A stretch of 64,000 nt of DNA from Ensifer adhaerens (GTDB lineage Bacteria; Pseudomonadota; Alphaproteobacteria; Rhizobiales; Rhizobiaceae): contig OCMG01000004.1 in the NCBI GenBank assembly GCA_900215285.1, forward strand, positions 3,401,582 through 3,465,581. The letters are read 5' to 3'. The notes beneath the pieces are model-generated. The model worked only from the letters and a program-made list of their open reading frames with translations, was not told where the DNA came from and ran no database searches. How positions within the stretch are numbered: the first letter of the stretch is position 1; the number at the start of each line of letters is the position of its first letter. The position numbers and the translations under genes were made by a program. Positions 37,120 through 46,254 of the stretch are shown here, piece by piece.

Positions 37120-37200
37120 GACTAGTCTTCCGGTGTGACGGGATCGTAACGGTCTCCCATGGGATCATGACAGGATCATGTCGGACCGGCCGCGGCGATT

Positions 37201-38571
37201 TCAGGCATGGGCAGGCTTCTCGCTCGCTGCCCCGTCGCCGCGATCGCGGTTGCGCTGATGGCGGATCGTGTCGGCCATGAAGGCGCGCGAAAGGCCGTGA
37301 TAGAGCGGTTCGCGGTTGATGACGCGCGAAGTGATATAGCCAAGCATTGCGGTCGCCATCAGCGCAATCACGTTCTCGTGGCTGTCGGTCATTTCGAGAA
37401 TGATGACGAAAGCGGTCATCGGTGCCTGCACGACGCCGGCGAAATAGCCCGCCATGCCGAGCAGCGCCGCAATGCCGGCATTGGTGCCCATGACGAGGCC
37501 GATCGTGGAACCGAGACCGGCGCCGACGGCCAGCGACGGCGCGAAGAGGCCGCCGGGAATGCCGGACATGGTGCAGAGGAAGGTGGCTGCAAGCTTTTCC
37601 AGGAAATAGAGCGGCGGCAGGGGATTTCCCTCGAGCGCGGCGCGGGCCTGGTTGTAGCCGGTGCCGAAGGTGAGCCCCCCGGAGACGATGCCGATGACGG
37701 CGACGAGAAAGCCGAAGCCGGCCGCGATCATCAGCAGGCGCGGCAGCGGCGCGGCCTGCCGCCAGCGCTTCAGCCGGATGGTCAGCCAGAGCACGCCGGA
37801 GGAGAAGAACGCGCCGAACGCGCCGCCCCCGATGCCGCACAACAGCACAAGCCACCAGTCATGCAGGCCGTTCATGACATCATGCGTCGAGCCGAAATAG
37901 GTGTTGTAATCGCCAAGCAGGCCGAGGGCCGCCAGGCCGGACAGGATGACGGCCGTCACCACAGCGCCGTTGACGCGCATTTCGAAATTGCGGCTCATCT
38001 CCTCGATGGCGAAGACGATGCCGGCCAGCGGCGTATTGAAGGCGGCGGCGATACCGGCTGCGGAACCGGCCAGAATCAGGCCCCTCGCCTGCACGACACC
38101 GCCCAGGCGCGCGACCTGCAGCATGATCGAGGCGCCGACCTGCACTGTCGGCCCTTCACGACCGATGGAGCCGCCGCAGAAGATGCCGAAGACCGTCAGC
38201 ACGATCTTGGCGGCCGCGAGCTTCAGCGACAGCAGGAAATCGCGGCTTTCCGCATCATGAAAATGTCTGGCCGCAATCGCCTGCGGAATGCCCGACCCTT
38301 GGGAATTCGGGAAATAGCGGAAGGAGAGCCACGCGGAAAACGCAAAACCCGCCGGTGTCAGGGCCAGCGGGATCAGGAACGCATACGTGCCGGCATGCGT
38401 GACATGGTTGAAGGCCTCGCTCGCCCAGTCGGACACCTTGGCGAAGGCCACGCTGACGAGACCGATTGCCAGCGCGCCCGCCCAGAAGACCACGCGGGAT
38501 TTCCACATGTTGCGCCGGCCCCGCATGACCTTGATACGGCGGAGGAGCTTCAGCTTGCGAAGATTGGGCAT
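37201..38571 (-). CDS. ClC-family chloride/proton antiporter
   Basis: 456 residues, about 16-18 helices, with all three ion-filter motifs: GSGIPQAI, GGSIGREGPTVQVGAS (gating Glu) and SGIPGGLFAPSLAVGAG. The proton glutamate of antiporters is present in AAFNTPLAGIVFAIEEM, so it should exchange Cl- for H+ rather than act as a channel. The ATG at 38571 (MPNLRKLKLL) is the most family-like start; the longer frame begins in intergenic DNA. Confidence 0.92.
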   Translation of the reverse strand: MPNLRKLKLLRRIKVMRGRRNMWKSRVVFWAGALAIGLVSVAFAKVSDWASEAFNHVTHAGTYAFLIPLALTPAGFAFSAWLSFRYFPNSQGSGIPQAIAARHFHDAESRDFLLSLKLAAAKIVLTVFGIFCGGSIGREGPTVQVGASIMLQVARLGGVVQARGLILAGSAAGIAAAFNTPLAGIVFAIEEMSRNFEMRVNGAVVTAVILSGLAALGLLGDYNTYFGSTHDVMNGLHDWWLVLLCGIGGGAFGAFFSSGVLWLTIRLKRWRQAAPLPRLLMIAAGFGFLVAVIGIVSGGLTFGTGYNQARAALEGNPLPPLYFLEKLAATFLCTMSGIPGGLFAPSLAVGAGLGSTIGLVMGTNAGIAALLGMAGYFAGVVQAPMTAFVIILEMTDSHENVIALMATAMLGYITSRVINREPLYHGLSRAFMADTIRHQRNRDRGDGAASEKPAHA

Positions 38572-38948
38572 GGTGGACTCGCATGTCAGGCGGATAAGGC
38601 TATGCGCCCTTAAACGCTGCGGCTTTGACGATTTCAAGGTTTTTCGGCACATAGCACACGAGTTCCACCCGCATGTCCCTATTTGGCACACCTTGTCCCA
38701 CCCGACTGCCGGCGCCTTTCCCGCAGTAATACTGATGGAAATACACGGCTTTTTGTCTGGCTTCCCGCCTTAATAAGCTTCCCATAGCATTTCTCCTTGC
38801 AGGGATTGCTTAAACAACCGGGACTTGCCTTCCATCCCGGAAAAATTTCTAGGGATAGTCTTTAAGGCTCTATTTAATTGTCATGTTTATATCGACAAAC
38901 CTGTGGTAAACGCCGCGCTCTGCGTCGGGTGGGACATCAGGAACAGAC
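38572..38948. other. Intergenic between ClC and the MprF-like gene
   Basis: 377 bp. The right half (38770-38940) is AT-rich and probably holds the promoter of the MprF-like gene. A minus-strand 61-codon frame (38600-38785) has no convincing ribosome site or family resemblance and is not called. Confidence 0.4.
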
Positions 38949-40253
38949 ATGGTCGATATGACGGCTTTGGCCGCAACGGATACGGCAAACTCCATGGTTC
39001 ATTCGGGAGAGACGGCTGCGCTCGCTCAACAGCGCCGGCGCAGGTCGTCGCGCTGGGCGACCCCGGCTGCCATCTCGGCACTGGCACTGTACGCCGCCGT
39101 GAGCGCCGCATTTGACGGCGCGGTGGTGGGACCTCTCATCAGGCAGATCTCACGGCTCGTGTTTCACGAGCCCGTCGGCGGCGGCGTCGCCCTTGCGGCG
39201 GCGGTCAGCATGCTGGCAGGCCACCGCGCCTTGCGCGCCTATCGGCAGGGCGGTGCCGTTCCAGTCTTCGGTGACATTCGCCTCGCCTCCGAGATCGCGT
39301 CCAGGCAGGACAATGCCGCTGCGGGTCTCGTGCGCCTGGGCGACAAGAAGCTGCTCTTTTCCGATTGCGGCCAGGCCTTCATCATGTATGGCTGCCGCGG
39401 CGGGTCCATGGTGGCGCTTTTCGATCCGGTCGGGCCGCGCCATCTTTGGGCGCCGCTGGTCATGAAGTTCCGGGCCGAGGCCCAGCGCCTGCTGCTGCGC
39501 CCGGTCTTCTATCAGGTCTCCTGCGATTTCCTTCCCCTGGCGGTCGAAACCGGGATGAAACCTTACAAGATCGGAGAAGAGGCCGTCCTGGATCTGACAA
39601 CCTTCTCGCTGGCCGGCGGAGACTGGCTGAAGCTTCGCCGCTCGATCAATCGGGCGGAGCGGGACGGACTGAGCTTCGAAATGCTGGCTCCCGAGGCCGT
39701 GCCCGCCGTGATGGACGAACTCGAGCGCGTCTCCGACCTGTGGCTTTCGACGCAGAACGCCAGCGAAAAGGGTTTCTCCCTCGGCACGTTCCGCGAGGAC
39801 TACGTGCGTTCCACGCCGGTGGCCGTCATCCGCGTGGACGGTCGCATCGTCGCCTTCGCCAATGTGCTCACGACCGAGAAGGGAAACGCCTTCATCGACC
39901 TGATGCGCTCGCTGCCGGGCGTTCACCGGGGCGCGATGGACCTTTTGTTCGTGCGCATCATGGAGAGCCTGAAACAGGCCGGCTACACGAGGCTCAATCT
40001 CGGCATGGCTCCGCTCTCGGGCCTATCGGATCACGCCGGCGCCCCCATGTGGAACCGCATCTGCAAGCAGGTCTTCGAGAAGGGCGAACGCTTCTACAAT
40101 TTCAAGGGCGTGAAGACCTTCAAGTCGAAATTCGACCCCGAATGGCAACCGCGCTACCTGATCGCCGGCGGCTTCGGATTGCCGGTCTCAGCGATGCTCG
40201 ACGTCACGCTACTGATCGGCGGGGGCTTGCGCGGGGTGTTCAGGCGGTCGTGA
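38949..40253 (+). CDS. MprF/LpiA-type aminoacyl-phosphatidylglycerol synthase domain (DUF2156), no flippase
   Basis: 434 residues: one or two membrane helices near residues 40-85, then the soluble dual-GNAT synthase domain: NAAAGLVRLGDKKLLFSDCG, YGCRGGSMVALFDPVGPRH, KLRRSINRAERDGLSFEML, EKGFSLGTFREDYV, and the C-terminal NFKGVKTFKSKFDPEWQPRY. Full MprF/LpiA has about 14 helices before this and is ~850 residues. The synthase domain transfers an amino acid from aminoacyl-tRNA to phosphatidylglycerol; alone it could make the lipid but not flip it. The start is uncertain (ATGs at 38949, 38958 and 38994). Confidence 0.82.
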   Translation: MVDMTALAATDTANSMVHSGETAALAQQRRRRSSRWATPAAISALALYAAVSAAFDGAVVGPLIRQISRLVFHEPVGGGVALAAAVSMLAGHRALRAYRQGGAVPVFGDIRLASEIASRQDNAAAGLVRLGDKKLLFSDCGQAFIMYGCRGGSMVALFDPVGPRHLWAPLVMKFRAEAQRLLLRPVFYQVSCDFLPLAVETGMKPYKIGEEAVLDLTTFSLAGGDWLKLRRSINRAERDGLSFEMLAPEAVPAVMDELERVSDLWLSTQNASEKGFSLGTFREDYVRSTPVAVIRVDGRIVAFANVLTTEKGNAFIDLMRSLPGVHRGAMDLLFVRIMESLKQAGYTRLNLGMAPLSGLSDHAGAPMWNRICKQVFEKGERFYNFKGVKTFKSKFDPEWQPRYLIAGGFGLPVSAMLDVTLLIGGGLRGVFRRS

Positions 40254-40281
40254 TGCGGGCGCGTTCCCGCACTCCCTTCGA

Positions 40282-40620
40282 TCACACGGAACCGGCAGCC
40301 TTCGCCAGCACATCCTCCGCCCATTGGTTGAGGCTCTTGCCCGACAGTTCGGCAGCGATAGCGGCGCGGCGATGGATTTCGGGATCGACACGGAACATCA
40401 TCTTGCCGGAATAGGGCTTTTCCGGCGGTTTGCCGATCTTGCGGCAGGTTTCGAGATAATCGTCGACAGCCTCGTGGAAGGCAGATTTCAGCTCCGCGAC
40501 GCTCTCGCCGTGAAAGCCCACCCCGTCGGTGATACCAGCGATCCGCCCGAAGAAAATCTCGTCTTCGGCGTCGTAGTCCACCCGCGCGCTATAGCCCTTA
40601 TAGGTCATGACGTTGTTCAA
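40282..40620 (-). CDS. hicB: HicB family antitoxin
   Basis: 112 residues: partial RNase-H-like HicB domain (YKGYSARVDYDAEDEIFFGR, ELKSAFHEAVDDYLETC) and a C-terminal ribbon-helix-helix region (FRVDPEIHRRAAIAAELSGK). The start is TTG at 40620, overlapping the hicA stop (TTGA) with GGGAG upstream; an ATG four codons later is the alternative. Confidence 0.9.
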   Translation of the reverse strand: MNNVMTYKGYSARVDYDAEDEIFFGRIAGITDGVGFHGESVAELKSAFHEAVDDYLETCRKIGKPPEKPYSGKMMFRVDPEIHRRAAIAAELSGKSLNQWAEDVLAKAAGSV

Positions 40621-40871
40621 GGCGTTACTCCCATGCGTCTCAGGAAGTCGCGCGCGGCCTTGACCTGATAGCGCTTGGCTTCCTTCTCGGGATGCGGTCG
40701 ATGAAACGTCTCGACGGCATCCCCTTTGCAGAATCTGACGCGCGAGCCGGAGCCTTCGATGACTTCAGCACCCGCAGCAACCAGCAAAGCCTCTATATCC
40801 GCCCAGGCAATCGTGCCCGACACAGGATCCTTGAAGACAGCGATCAAGGTCTTCCGATGCTTGCTGTTCAT
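40617..40871 (-). CDS. hicA: HicA family mRNA interferase toxin
   Basis: 84 residues with the double-stranded-RNA-binding-like HicA fold: ADIEALLVAAGAEVIEGSGS and RVRFCKGDAVETFHRPHPEK with the catalytic His. It cleaves mRNA when free of HicB. It is upstream of and overlaps hicB by four bases, the usual toxin-first order. The promoter stretch before it is AT-rich. Confidence 0.9.
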   Translation of the reverse strand: MNSKHRKTLIAVFKDPVSGTIAWADIEALLVAAGAEVIEGSGSRVRFCKGDAVETFHRPHPEKEAKRYQVKAARDFLRRMGVTP

Positions 40872-40923
40872 GCAAGCATATTGGCATCAGGGAGCAAAAA
40901 TGCAAGCGCTTTACGCTAGCACT

Positions 40924-42579
40924 CTACCGGTCACTCACCTCCCAGCGCGGATTGATCCACGGCTGCTGGTTCGAGCGCGCCAGTCGCGGCTTGCCCAGGA
41001 TATGGTCGGCGGCCTTTTCGCCGGTCATGATCGAGGGGCCGTTGAGGTTGCCGTAGGTCAGGCGCGGAAAGATGGACGAGTCCGCGACGCGCAGGCCTTC
41101 GACGCCGATGACCTTCGTGTCAGGGTCGACGACGGACATGGGGTCGTCCTTGGCGCCCATCTTGCAGGTGCCGCAGGGGTGATAGGCGCTTTCGAGATGT
41201 TCGCGCAGGAAGGCGTCGATCTCAGCGTCCGTTTGCACGCCCTCGCCCGGCTGGATTTCCGGGCCCCGATAAGGGTCGAAGGCCTTCTGGGAGAAAATTT
41301 CGCGGGTGAGCCGCACGCAGTGGCGGAACTTCACCCAGTCTTCCTCGTGGCTCATGTAGTTGAACTTGATGACCGGATCGGCCATCGGGTCGGGCGAGCG
41401 CAACGTTACGGTCCCGCGCGATTTCGAATGGTTGTAGCCCACATGGACCTGGAAGCCGTGGCTCTTGGCGGCGGCCTTGCCGTCATACGAGATCGCCACG
41501 GGCAGGAAATGGAACTGGATGTCCGGCTGCTTCACGCCGGGTGCCGAGCGCACGAAGGCGCAGCTTTCGAACTGGTTGGACGTGCCGAGCCCTGAACGGG
41601 CGAAGAGCCATTGCGCGCCCGCAACGCCCTGCCAGAACCATGGCAGCCAGGAATAGAGCGACACGGGCTTGGTCGCGACCTGCTGAAAGTAAAATTCCAT
41701 GTGGTCCATCAGGTTTGCGCCGACGCCGGGACGGTCGGCGACGACCTCGATGCCCATCTCCTTCAGATGCGCCGCCGGGCCGATGCCGGAGAGCATGAGG
41801 AGCTTCGGCGAATTGAAGGACGAGGCGGACACGATGACTTCGCGGTTGGCGCGCACCACTTCGATCTTGCCGCCGCGATCCACTTCCACGCCCACGGCGC
41901 GCTTGCCTTCGAAGACGACGCGGCGGGCAAAGCAGCGCAGCAGATCGACATTGGGCCGCTTCAGCGCGGGCTTCAGATAGGCGGAGGCCGCCGACCAGCG
42001 CTTGCCCTCATGGATCGTCTGCTCCATCAGACCGAAGCCTTCCTGCTTCTCGCCGTTATAGTCCTCCGTCGTCTCGAACCCGGCCTCGCGGCCCGCCTCG
42101 ACGAAGGCGCGCACGAGAGGATTCTTGGCCGGCCCGCGCTGGACATGCAGCGGCCCGTCGGTGCCGCGCCAGCCGGCCTGCCCGCCCTTGGAGTTTTCCT
42201 GCCGCTTGAAATAGGGCAGCACGTCGGCATAGGCCCAGCCGGTTGCGCCCAGCTCGTCCCAGGTGTCGAAATCCTCCGCGGAGCCACGCACATAGACCAT
42301 GCCGTTGATCGACGACGACCCGCCGATGACCTTGCCGCGCGGGGCGGTGATGCGGCGGTTGTTGAGGTTCGGCTCTGGCTCGGAGAGATAACCCCAATTG
42401 TAGCGCTTCATGCTCATCGGCCAGGCAAGCGCTGCCGGCATCTGGATGAACGGGCCGACGTCGGAGCCACCGTATTCCAGCACGAGCACGTTGTAGCGGC
42501 CGTCTTCCGAGAGGCGGGCGGCGAGTGCGGAACCGGCAGAGCCGGAGCCTACGATGACGTAATCAGCTTGCATGGTCAT
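40924..42579 (-). CDS. betA: Choline dehydrogenase (GMC oxidoreductase)
   Basis: 551 residues: FAD-binding [20 protein letters not shown], the GMC signature region [20 protein letters not shown], active-site [15 protein letters not shown] with the catalytic His, and the C-terminal [20 protein letters not shown]. It oxidises choline to betaine aldehyde at the inner membrane. GGGAGC precedes the ATG. It reads in the same direction as betIB but is separated from betB by ~1.1 kb of unrelated genes and repeats. Confidence 0.93.
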   Translation of the reverse strand: MTMQADYVIVGSGSAGSALAARLSEDGRYNVLVLEYGGSDVGPFIQMPAALAWPMSMKRYNWGYLSEPEPNLNNRRITAPRGKVIGGSSSINGMVYVRGSAEDFDTWDELGATGWAYADVLPYFKRQENSKGGQAGWRGTDGPLHVQRGPAKNPLVRAFVEAGREAGFETTEDYNGEKQEGFGLMEQTIHEGKRWSAASAYLKPALKRPNVDLLRCFARRVVFEGKRAVGVEVDRGGKIEVVRANREVIVSASSFNSPKLLMLSGIGPAAHLKEMGIEVVADRPGVGANLMDHMEFYFQQVATKPVSLYSWLPWFWQGVAGAQWLFARSGLGTSNQFESCAFVRSAPGVKQPDIQFHFLPVAISYDGKAAAKSHGFQVHVGYNHSKSRGTVTLRSPDPMADPVIKFNYMSHEEDWVKFRHCVRLTREIFSQKAFDPYRGPEIQPGEGVQTDAEIDAFLREHLESAYHPCGTCKMGAKDDPMSVVDPDTKVIGVEGLRVADSSIFPRLTYGNLNGPSIMTGEKAADHILGKPRLARSNQQPWINPRWEVSDR

Positions 42580-42630
42580 TGGGAGCTCCCATTACGCTCT
42601 GTTAGCCACGACCAAATCGTATGGCCGATC

Positions 42631-43050
42631 TTGTATTTGTGGTTGTTGAAATTTGCAGGTGCCAATGCCATCTTGGGGTTGTATCGGCGGAAGGGGTTTG
42701 AATTTCACGTGACCGGAAAAGGTTTCAGCAAGACGGTGTTGGAGCGGCTTCAAGCGGTCTCGCGGGAAAGCGTCGCAGCGGAGCAACGCAGGGCGGAGCT
42801 TGTGAAGCGTAGCCCGAATGTTCAGCAGCAGCGTTGGGATAGTCAGCCGTTCTTCTTCAGATACAGCCTCGGCATGATGCGATTCAGCGCCTATCTGTTT
42901 GCAATTGTTTTGATTGCTCGCTGCCTGTCCGAGCTTACGGTGATCCCTTTTCATGTCTTCTTCATTCTTCTGATGACACTTGTGATCTTCGACGCATGGC
43001 AGCGCGCCAAGCGGCGATGGGGCTTGCCGGAAAAACGTGACGGAGAGTGA
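42631..43050 (+). CDS. Possible membrane-protein gene or fragment, unknown
   Basis: An open plus-strand frame with protein-like composition: FAGANAILGLYRRKGFEFHV, KGFSKTVLERLQAVSRESVA, then two close hydrophobic segments (RFSAYLFAIVLIARCLSELT, VFFILLMTLVIFDAW) and a basic end. There is no ATG; TTG at 42631 is a guess, and the frame runs upstream antisense to betA. Lower GC than its surroundings. It may be a 5'-truncated remnant brought in between betA and betB. Confidence 0.35.
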   Translation: MYLWLLKFAGANAILGLYRRKGFEFHVTGKGFSKTVLERLQAVSRESVAAEQRRAELVKRSPNVQQQRWDSQPFFFRYSLGMMRFSAYLFAIVLIARCLSELTVIPFHVFFILLMTLVIFDAWQRAKRRWGLPEKRDGE

Positions 43051-43110
43051 GGTCAGGCCCAAATTCCCGCTGTGATTGTTTGAAAAACAGTCTTCTACTA
43101 TGGTGTTGCC

Positions 43111-43464
43111 ATGGAAATCGACATCCAGAAGATCACGCTCGACGGCAAGAATTACGTGCTCCTCAGCGAGGACGACTTCGAGGACATGATCGACGGCTTG
43201 AAGGCTCAGGCGGTTCTCGCGCGTGTTCAGGCGGGCGAGGAAACGTGGCCGTGGGAGATCGTGGAGGCTCGCGCAAATAGCGAAAACTCCGTGCGGGTTT
43301 TCCGCAAATACCGCGGCATGACCATGACGGAGCTGGCGGCGGCCGTGGGAATTTCGCAGACGCATCTGTCGGATATCGAGAACGGCAAGAAAACGGGTTC
43401 GGTCGATGTGCTGAAGCGGATTGCTGTGGCGCTGAAGGTCGATCTGGATGATCTGGTGGTTTGA
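43111..43464 (+). CDS. XRE-family regulator, antitoxin-like
   Basis: 117 residues: the N-terminal ~50 residues (KNYVLLSEDDFEDMIDGLKA) resemble the short anchoring segment of Phd/XRE antitoxins, followed by an HTH (GMTMTELAAAVGISQTHLSD, IENGKKTGSVDVLKRIAVAL). Such proteins normally pair with a RelE-like toxin, but none is adjacent. It lies between betA and betB on the opposite strand, flanked by repeats. Confidence 0.75.
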   Translation: MEIDIQKITLDGKNYVLLSEDDFEDMIDGLKAQAVLARVQAGEETWPWEIVEARANSENSVRVFRKYRGMTMTELAAAVGISQTHLSDIENGKKTGSVDVLKRIAVALKVDLDDLVV

Positions 43465-43489
43465 AGTGTTGGCGGAAGCGTCACACTCC

Positions 43490-43682
43490 TCCGTCATGCT
43501 CGGGCCTGTCCCGAGCATCTGCTCCGTTGCAACTGCGGTGACTTGCGTAGATCCTCGGGACAGGCCCGAGGATGACGACGGGTGGGGTGCCCGTCGGCGG
43601 GCTGAATGATCCAACGACGAACGGGTCCTTTCGCGCGACGGACGTCGCGCGGCTGGATCCCGGATCAAGTCCGGGATGACGG
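43490..43682. repeat. Cluster of three short palindromes
   Basis: ATGCTCGGG-N5-CCCGAGCAT (43496-43518), ATCCTCGGG-N5-CCCGAGGAT (43551-43573) and ATCCCGG-N7-CCGGGAT (43657-43677). The first two are diverged copies of one unit. A mosaic intergenic element, downstream of the betB stop. Confidence 0.7.
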
Positions 43683-43709
43683 GAAGTGGGAGGGGGCCGC
43701 TCACCACCA

Positions 43710-45173
43710 TCAATACGGCGCCTCGCATGCGCCCATCGCGACATAGACCGTCTTCAGCTCGGTATAGTGGTTCAGCGCGGCGAGCGAATTCTCGCGGCCG
43801 AAGCCGGATTGCTTGACGCCGCCGAAGGGGATTTCGACGGGGCAGAGGTTGTAGGTGTTGATCCAGACCGTGCCGGCCTCCAGCGCGTCGACCACGCGAT
43901 GGGCGCGGGCCATGTCGGCAGTGAAGACGCCGCCGGCGAGGCCGAATTCGGTGGCATTGGCGCGGGCGATCACCTCGTCCTCATGGTCGAAATCGAGAAC
44001 GCACATGACGGGGCCGAAGATTTCCTCGCGGGCAATCGTCATGTCGTCGGTCACGTCGGCAAAGACGGTCGGCTGGACGAAGCAGCCTTCGGAGGAGACA
44101 TCGTTGGGAATGCCGCCGCCGGTCAGGAGACGCGCGCCCTCGGCCTTGCCCTTCTCGATATAGCCCAGCACTTTTTCGCGCTGCGAGCGGTTGACAAGCG
44201 GGCCCATCTGGGTCGCCTCGTCCAGCGGCTCGCCCATGCGGATCGCTTCGGTGCGCTCTTTTAGGCGTGACAGGAATTGCTCCTTGATGCCCTTCTGCAC
44301 GAAGACGCGGGTGCCGTTGGAGCAGACCTGGCCGGCGGAGTAGAAATTGCCGAGCATGGCGCCGGAAATGGCGCTTTCGACATCGGCATCGTCGAAGACG
44401 ATCATCGGCGACTTGCCGCCGAGTTCCATGGTGACATGCTTGAGCTGACCGGCAGCGGCACCCGCCACCTTGCGGCCGGTCGGCACGGAGCCGGTCAGCG
44501 AGACCTTGGCGATGTCGGGATGGTTGACCAGCAGCGGGCCGGCCTCGCGGTCGCCCTGCACGACATTGAACAGGCCCTTGGGCAGGCCCGCCTCGATCAT
44601 GATTTCGGCGATCTTCAGCGCGCCGAGCGGCGTCACTTCAGACGGCTTGAAGATGAAGGCATTGCCGGCGACGAGCGCGGGGGCTGCCTTCCAGCAGGCG
44701 ATCTGCTGCGGATAGTTCCATGCGCCGATGCCGAGCACGATGCCGAGCGGAATGCGCTTCGTATAGGCCCAGTCGGCGCCGAGCGGGATCTGCTCGCCAT
44801 TGAGCGCGGCAGGCGCGACGCCGCCGAAGAATTCCATCGCATCCGCGCCGGAGGTCGAGTCGGCGACAATCGTTTCCTGGATCGGCTTGCCGGTGTCCAG
44901 CGTTTCCAGTTCGGAGAGTTCGCGGTTGCGCTCGCGGATGATCTGCGAGGCGCGATAGAGGATGCGGCCGCGCGCCGTCGGGCTCATCTTCGCCCAATCC
45001 TTTTGGGCAGCCTTGGCCGAGGCAATCGCCTTCTCGACTATTGCCGGCGTGGCGGAATGCAGCCGTGCGATCACCTCGCCGGTGGCCGGATAGACGCATT
45101 CGATGACGTTACCGGCGGTGTCCTCGATATACTCGCCGTTGATGAAATGGCTGGCTTTCGGTTGGGCGCGCAT
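43710..45173 (-). CDS. betB: Betaine aldehyde dehydrogenase
   Basis: 487 residues: YNFIN-type start, [35 protein letters not shown], general-base Glu in [20 protein letters not shown], catalytic Cys in [12 protein letters not shown], and [16 protein letters not shown]-dependent oxidation of betaine aldehyde to glycine betaine. It follows betI by 30 bp, so betIB form an operon. Confidence 0.94.
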   Translation of the reverse strand: MRAQPKASHFINGEYIEDTAGNVIECVYPATGEVIARLHSATPAIVEKAIASAKAAQKDWAKMSPTARGRILYRASQIIRERNRELSELETLDTGKPIQETIVADSTSGADAMEFFGGVAPAALNGEQIPLGADWAYTKRIPLGIVLGIGAWNYPQQIACWKAAPALVAGNAFIFKPSEVTPLGALKIAEIMIEAGLPKGLFNVVQGDREAGPLLVNHPDIAKVSLTGSVPTGRKVAGAAAGQLKHVTMELGGKSPMIVFDDADVESAISGAMLGNFYSAGQVCSNGTRVFVQKGIKEQFLSRLKERTEAIRMGEPLDEATQMGPLVNRSQREKVLGYIEKGKAEGARLLTGGGIPNDVSSEGCFVQPTVFADVTDDMTIAREEIFGPVMCVLDFDHEDEVIARANATEFGLAGGVFTADMARAHRVVDALEAGTVWINTYNLCPVEIPFGGVKQSGFGRENSLAALNHYTELKTVYVAMGACEAPY

Positions 45174-45203
45174 GGCTCGCTCTCTTTCTTTTCAGGAGTC
45201 GCT

Positions 45204-45791
45204 TCAGCGGGTTACCGCGTTCAATTTCAAGGTTACGTAATCTTCCACCAGCGCCACCGCCTCCCCGACATCGAGGCGCGCAGCGTCCAGCGCGCGGCGG
45301 ATGTAGAAGCCGTCAATCAGCGCTGCTGCGCCTTCTGCAATGTGGTGCGCCTCTACCCTGCCACAGAGCGGCGACAGGGCCGCGACAAGGTTGGAATGGA
45401 GACGACGGGCATAGACGGTGAGCAGGCGCCTGGTCTCGTCCGAGCGCTGCGCCTCGACATAGAAGGCGAGCCAGGCGGCAACCGTGGAGGCGGCGAACTG
45501 CTCAGCCCCGAAAGAGACGGCGATCAGCGCGTTGACCTTGCCACGCGGCGTCTCGGCCTGGCGCATGGCGGCTACCGCCTCTTCCTTTAATTGACGCAGG
45601 AGGCTGCGCATGGTGGCGAGCAGCAATTGCTCCTTGGAACCGAAATAGTGGAACGCGAGCGCGGGTGACACGCCGGCGCTTTTGGCGATTTCCTGCATCG
45701 TGACGTCGAGCGACCCGTGATCGCCGATCGCCTTCAGCGCGGCATCCACAAGCGCCTTGCGGCGAACTGGCTCCATTCCGATTTTAGGCAT
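45204..45791 (-). CDS. betI: Choline-responsive repressor BetI (TetR family)
   Basis: 195 residues: TetR HTH ([31 protein letters not shown]) after [19 protein letters not shown], an N-terminus diagnostic of BetI. The C-terminal ligand domain ends [10 protein letters not shown]. It represses betIB until choline is present. A 20-bp palindrome 33 bp upstream is the probable operator. Confidence 0.94.
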   Translation of the reverse strand: MPKIGMEPVRRKALVDAALKAIGDHGSLDVTMQEIAKSAGVSPALAFHYFGSKEQLLLATMRSLLRQLKEEAVAAMRQAETPRGKVNALIAVSFGAEQFAASTVAAWLAFYVEAQRSDETRRLLTVYARRLHSNLVAALSPLCGRVEAHHIAEGAAALIDGFYIRRALDAARLDVGEAVALVEDYVTLKLNAVTR

Positions 45792-45824
45792 GACGGCATC
45801 CTCTTGATGAAAGCCAGTCTAATT

Positions 45825-45844
45825 TTGATTGATCCATCAATCAA
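45825..45844. promoter_or_regulatory. BetI operator candidate, perfect 20-bp palindrome
   Basis: TTGATTGATCCATCAATCAA is fully self-complementary and lies 33 bp before the betI ATG. Known BetI boxes are built from ATTGAT/ATCAAT half sites, which this contains. Confidence 0.8.
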
Positions 45845-46254
45845 TAAAAAATCGGCGGGATGGCGAACTTGCAAAGAAGATTCTTTTCGATCTCTCAACC
45901 AACTGAAAGTTCTTACTTTTTCTGAAGGACACCCGGGACTGACAAGCCTCGCGGGGCGCATTCACTGCAGGTGCAATCGCTTCGATCGGCGGGAATAGCC
46001 CCTCGTCCGTCATTGGCACGGCCTGGAAGTCCCCTCACCCGATTACGTCGCACCGGCCTGCGCGGCGGACCTCAATAACCAGCCTGACGGGCCACTCGCA
46101 CACGTGCGCCGATGGCTGAAGGCAACATCACCATGTCAGATTTCTCTTTTTTGGTGTTGTTAACAATATTTCTTTCTTTAGTTGTATTTTGCGCTGGACA
46201 TTCGGGTCCGCTCGCGCTCTTCTTTCCCCGTACCCAATATCCTGGAGGGGCGGG
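45845..46254. other. Intergenic between betI and the lipoprotein gene
   Basis: 410 bp. The region 46140-46200 is AT-rich (TTTTTTGGTGTTGTTAACAA) and probably holds the lipoprotein promoter. No ORF or RNA gene recognised. Confidence 0.4.

Noticed and set aside
38600..38785. 61-codon minus-strand frame upstream of the ClC gene
   Set aside because: No ribosome site and no recognisable family; probably the ClC leader.
42592..43728. 378-codon minus-strand frame between betA and betB
   Set aside because: It reads through the palindrome cluster and has no family-like segment; the XRE gene on the plus strand is the coherent coding region here.
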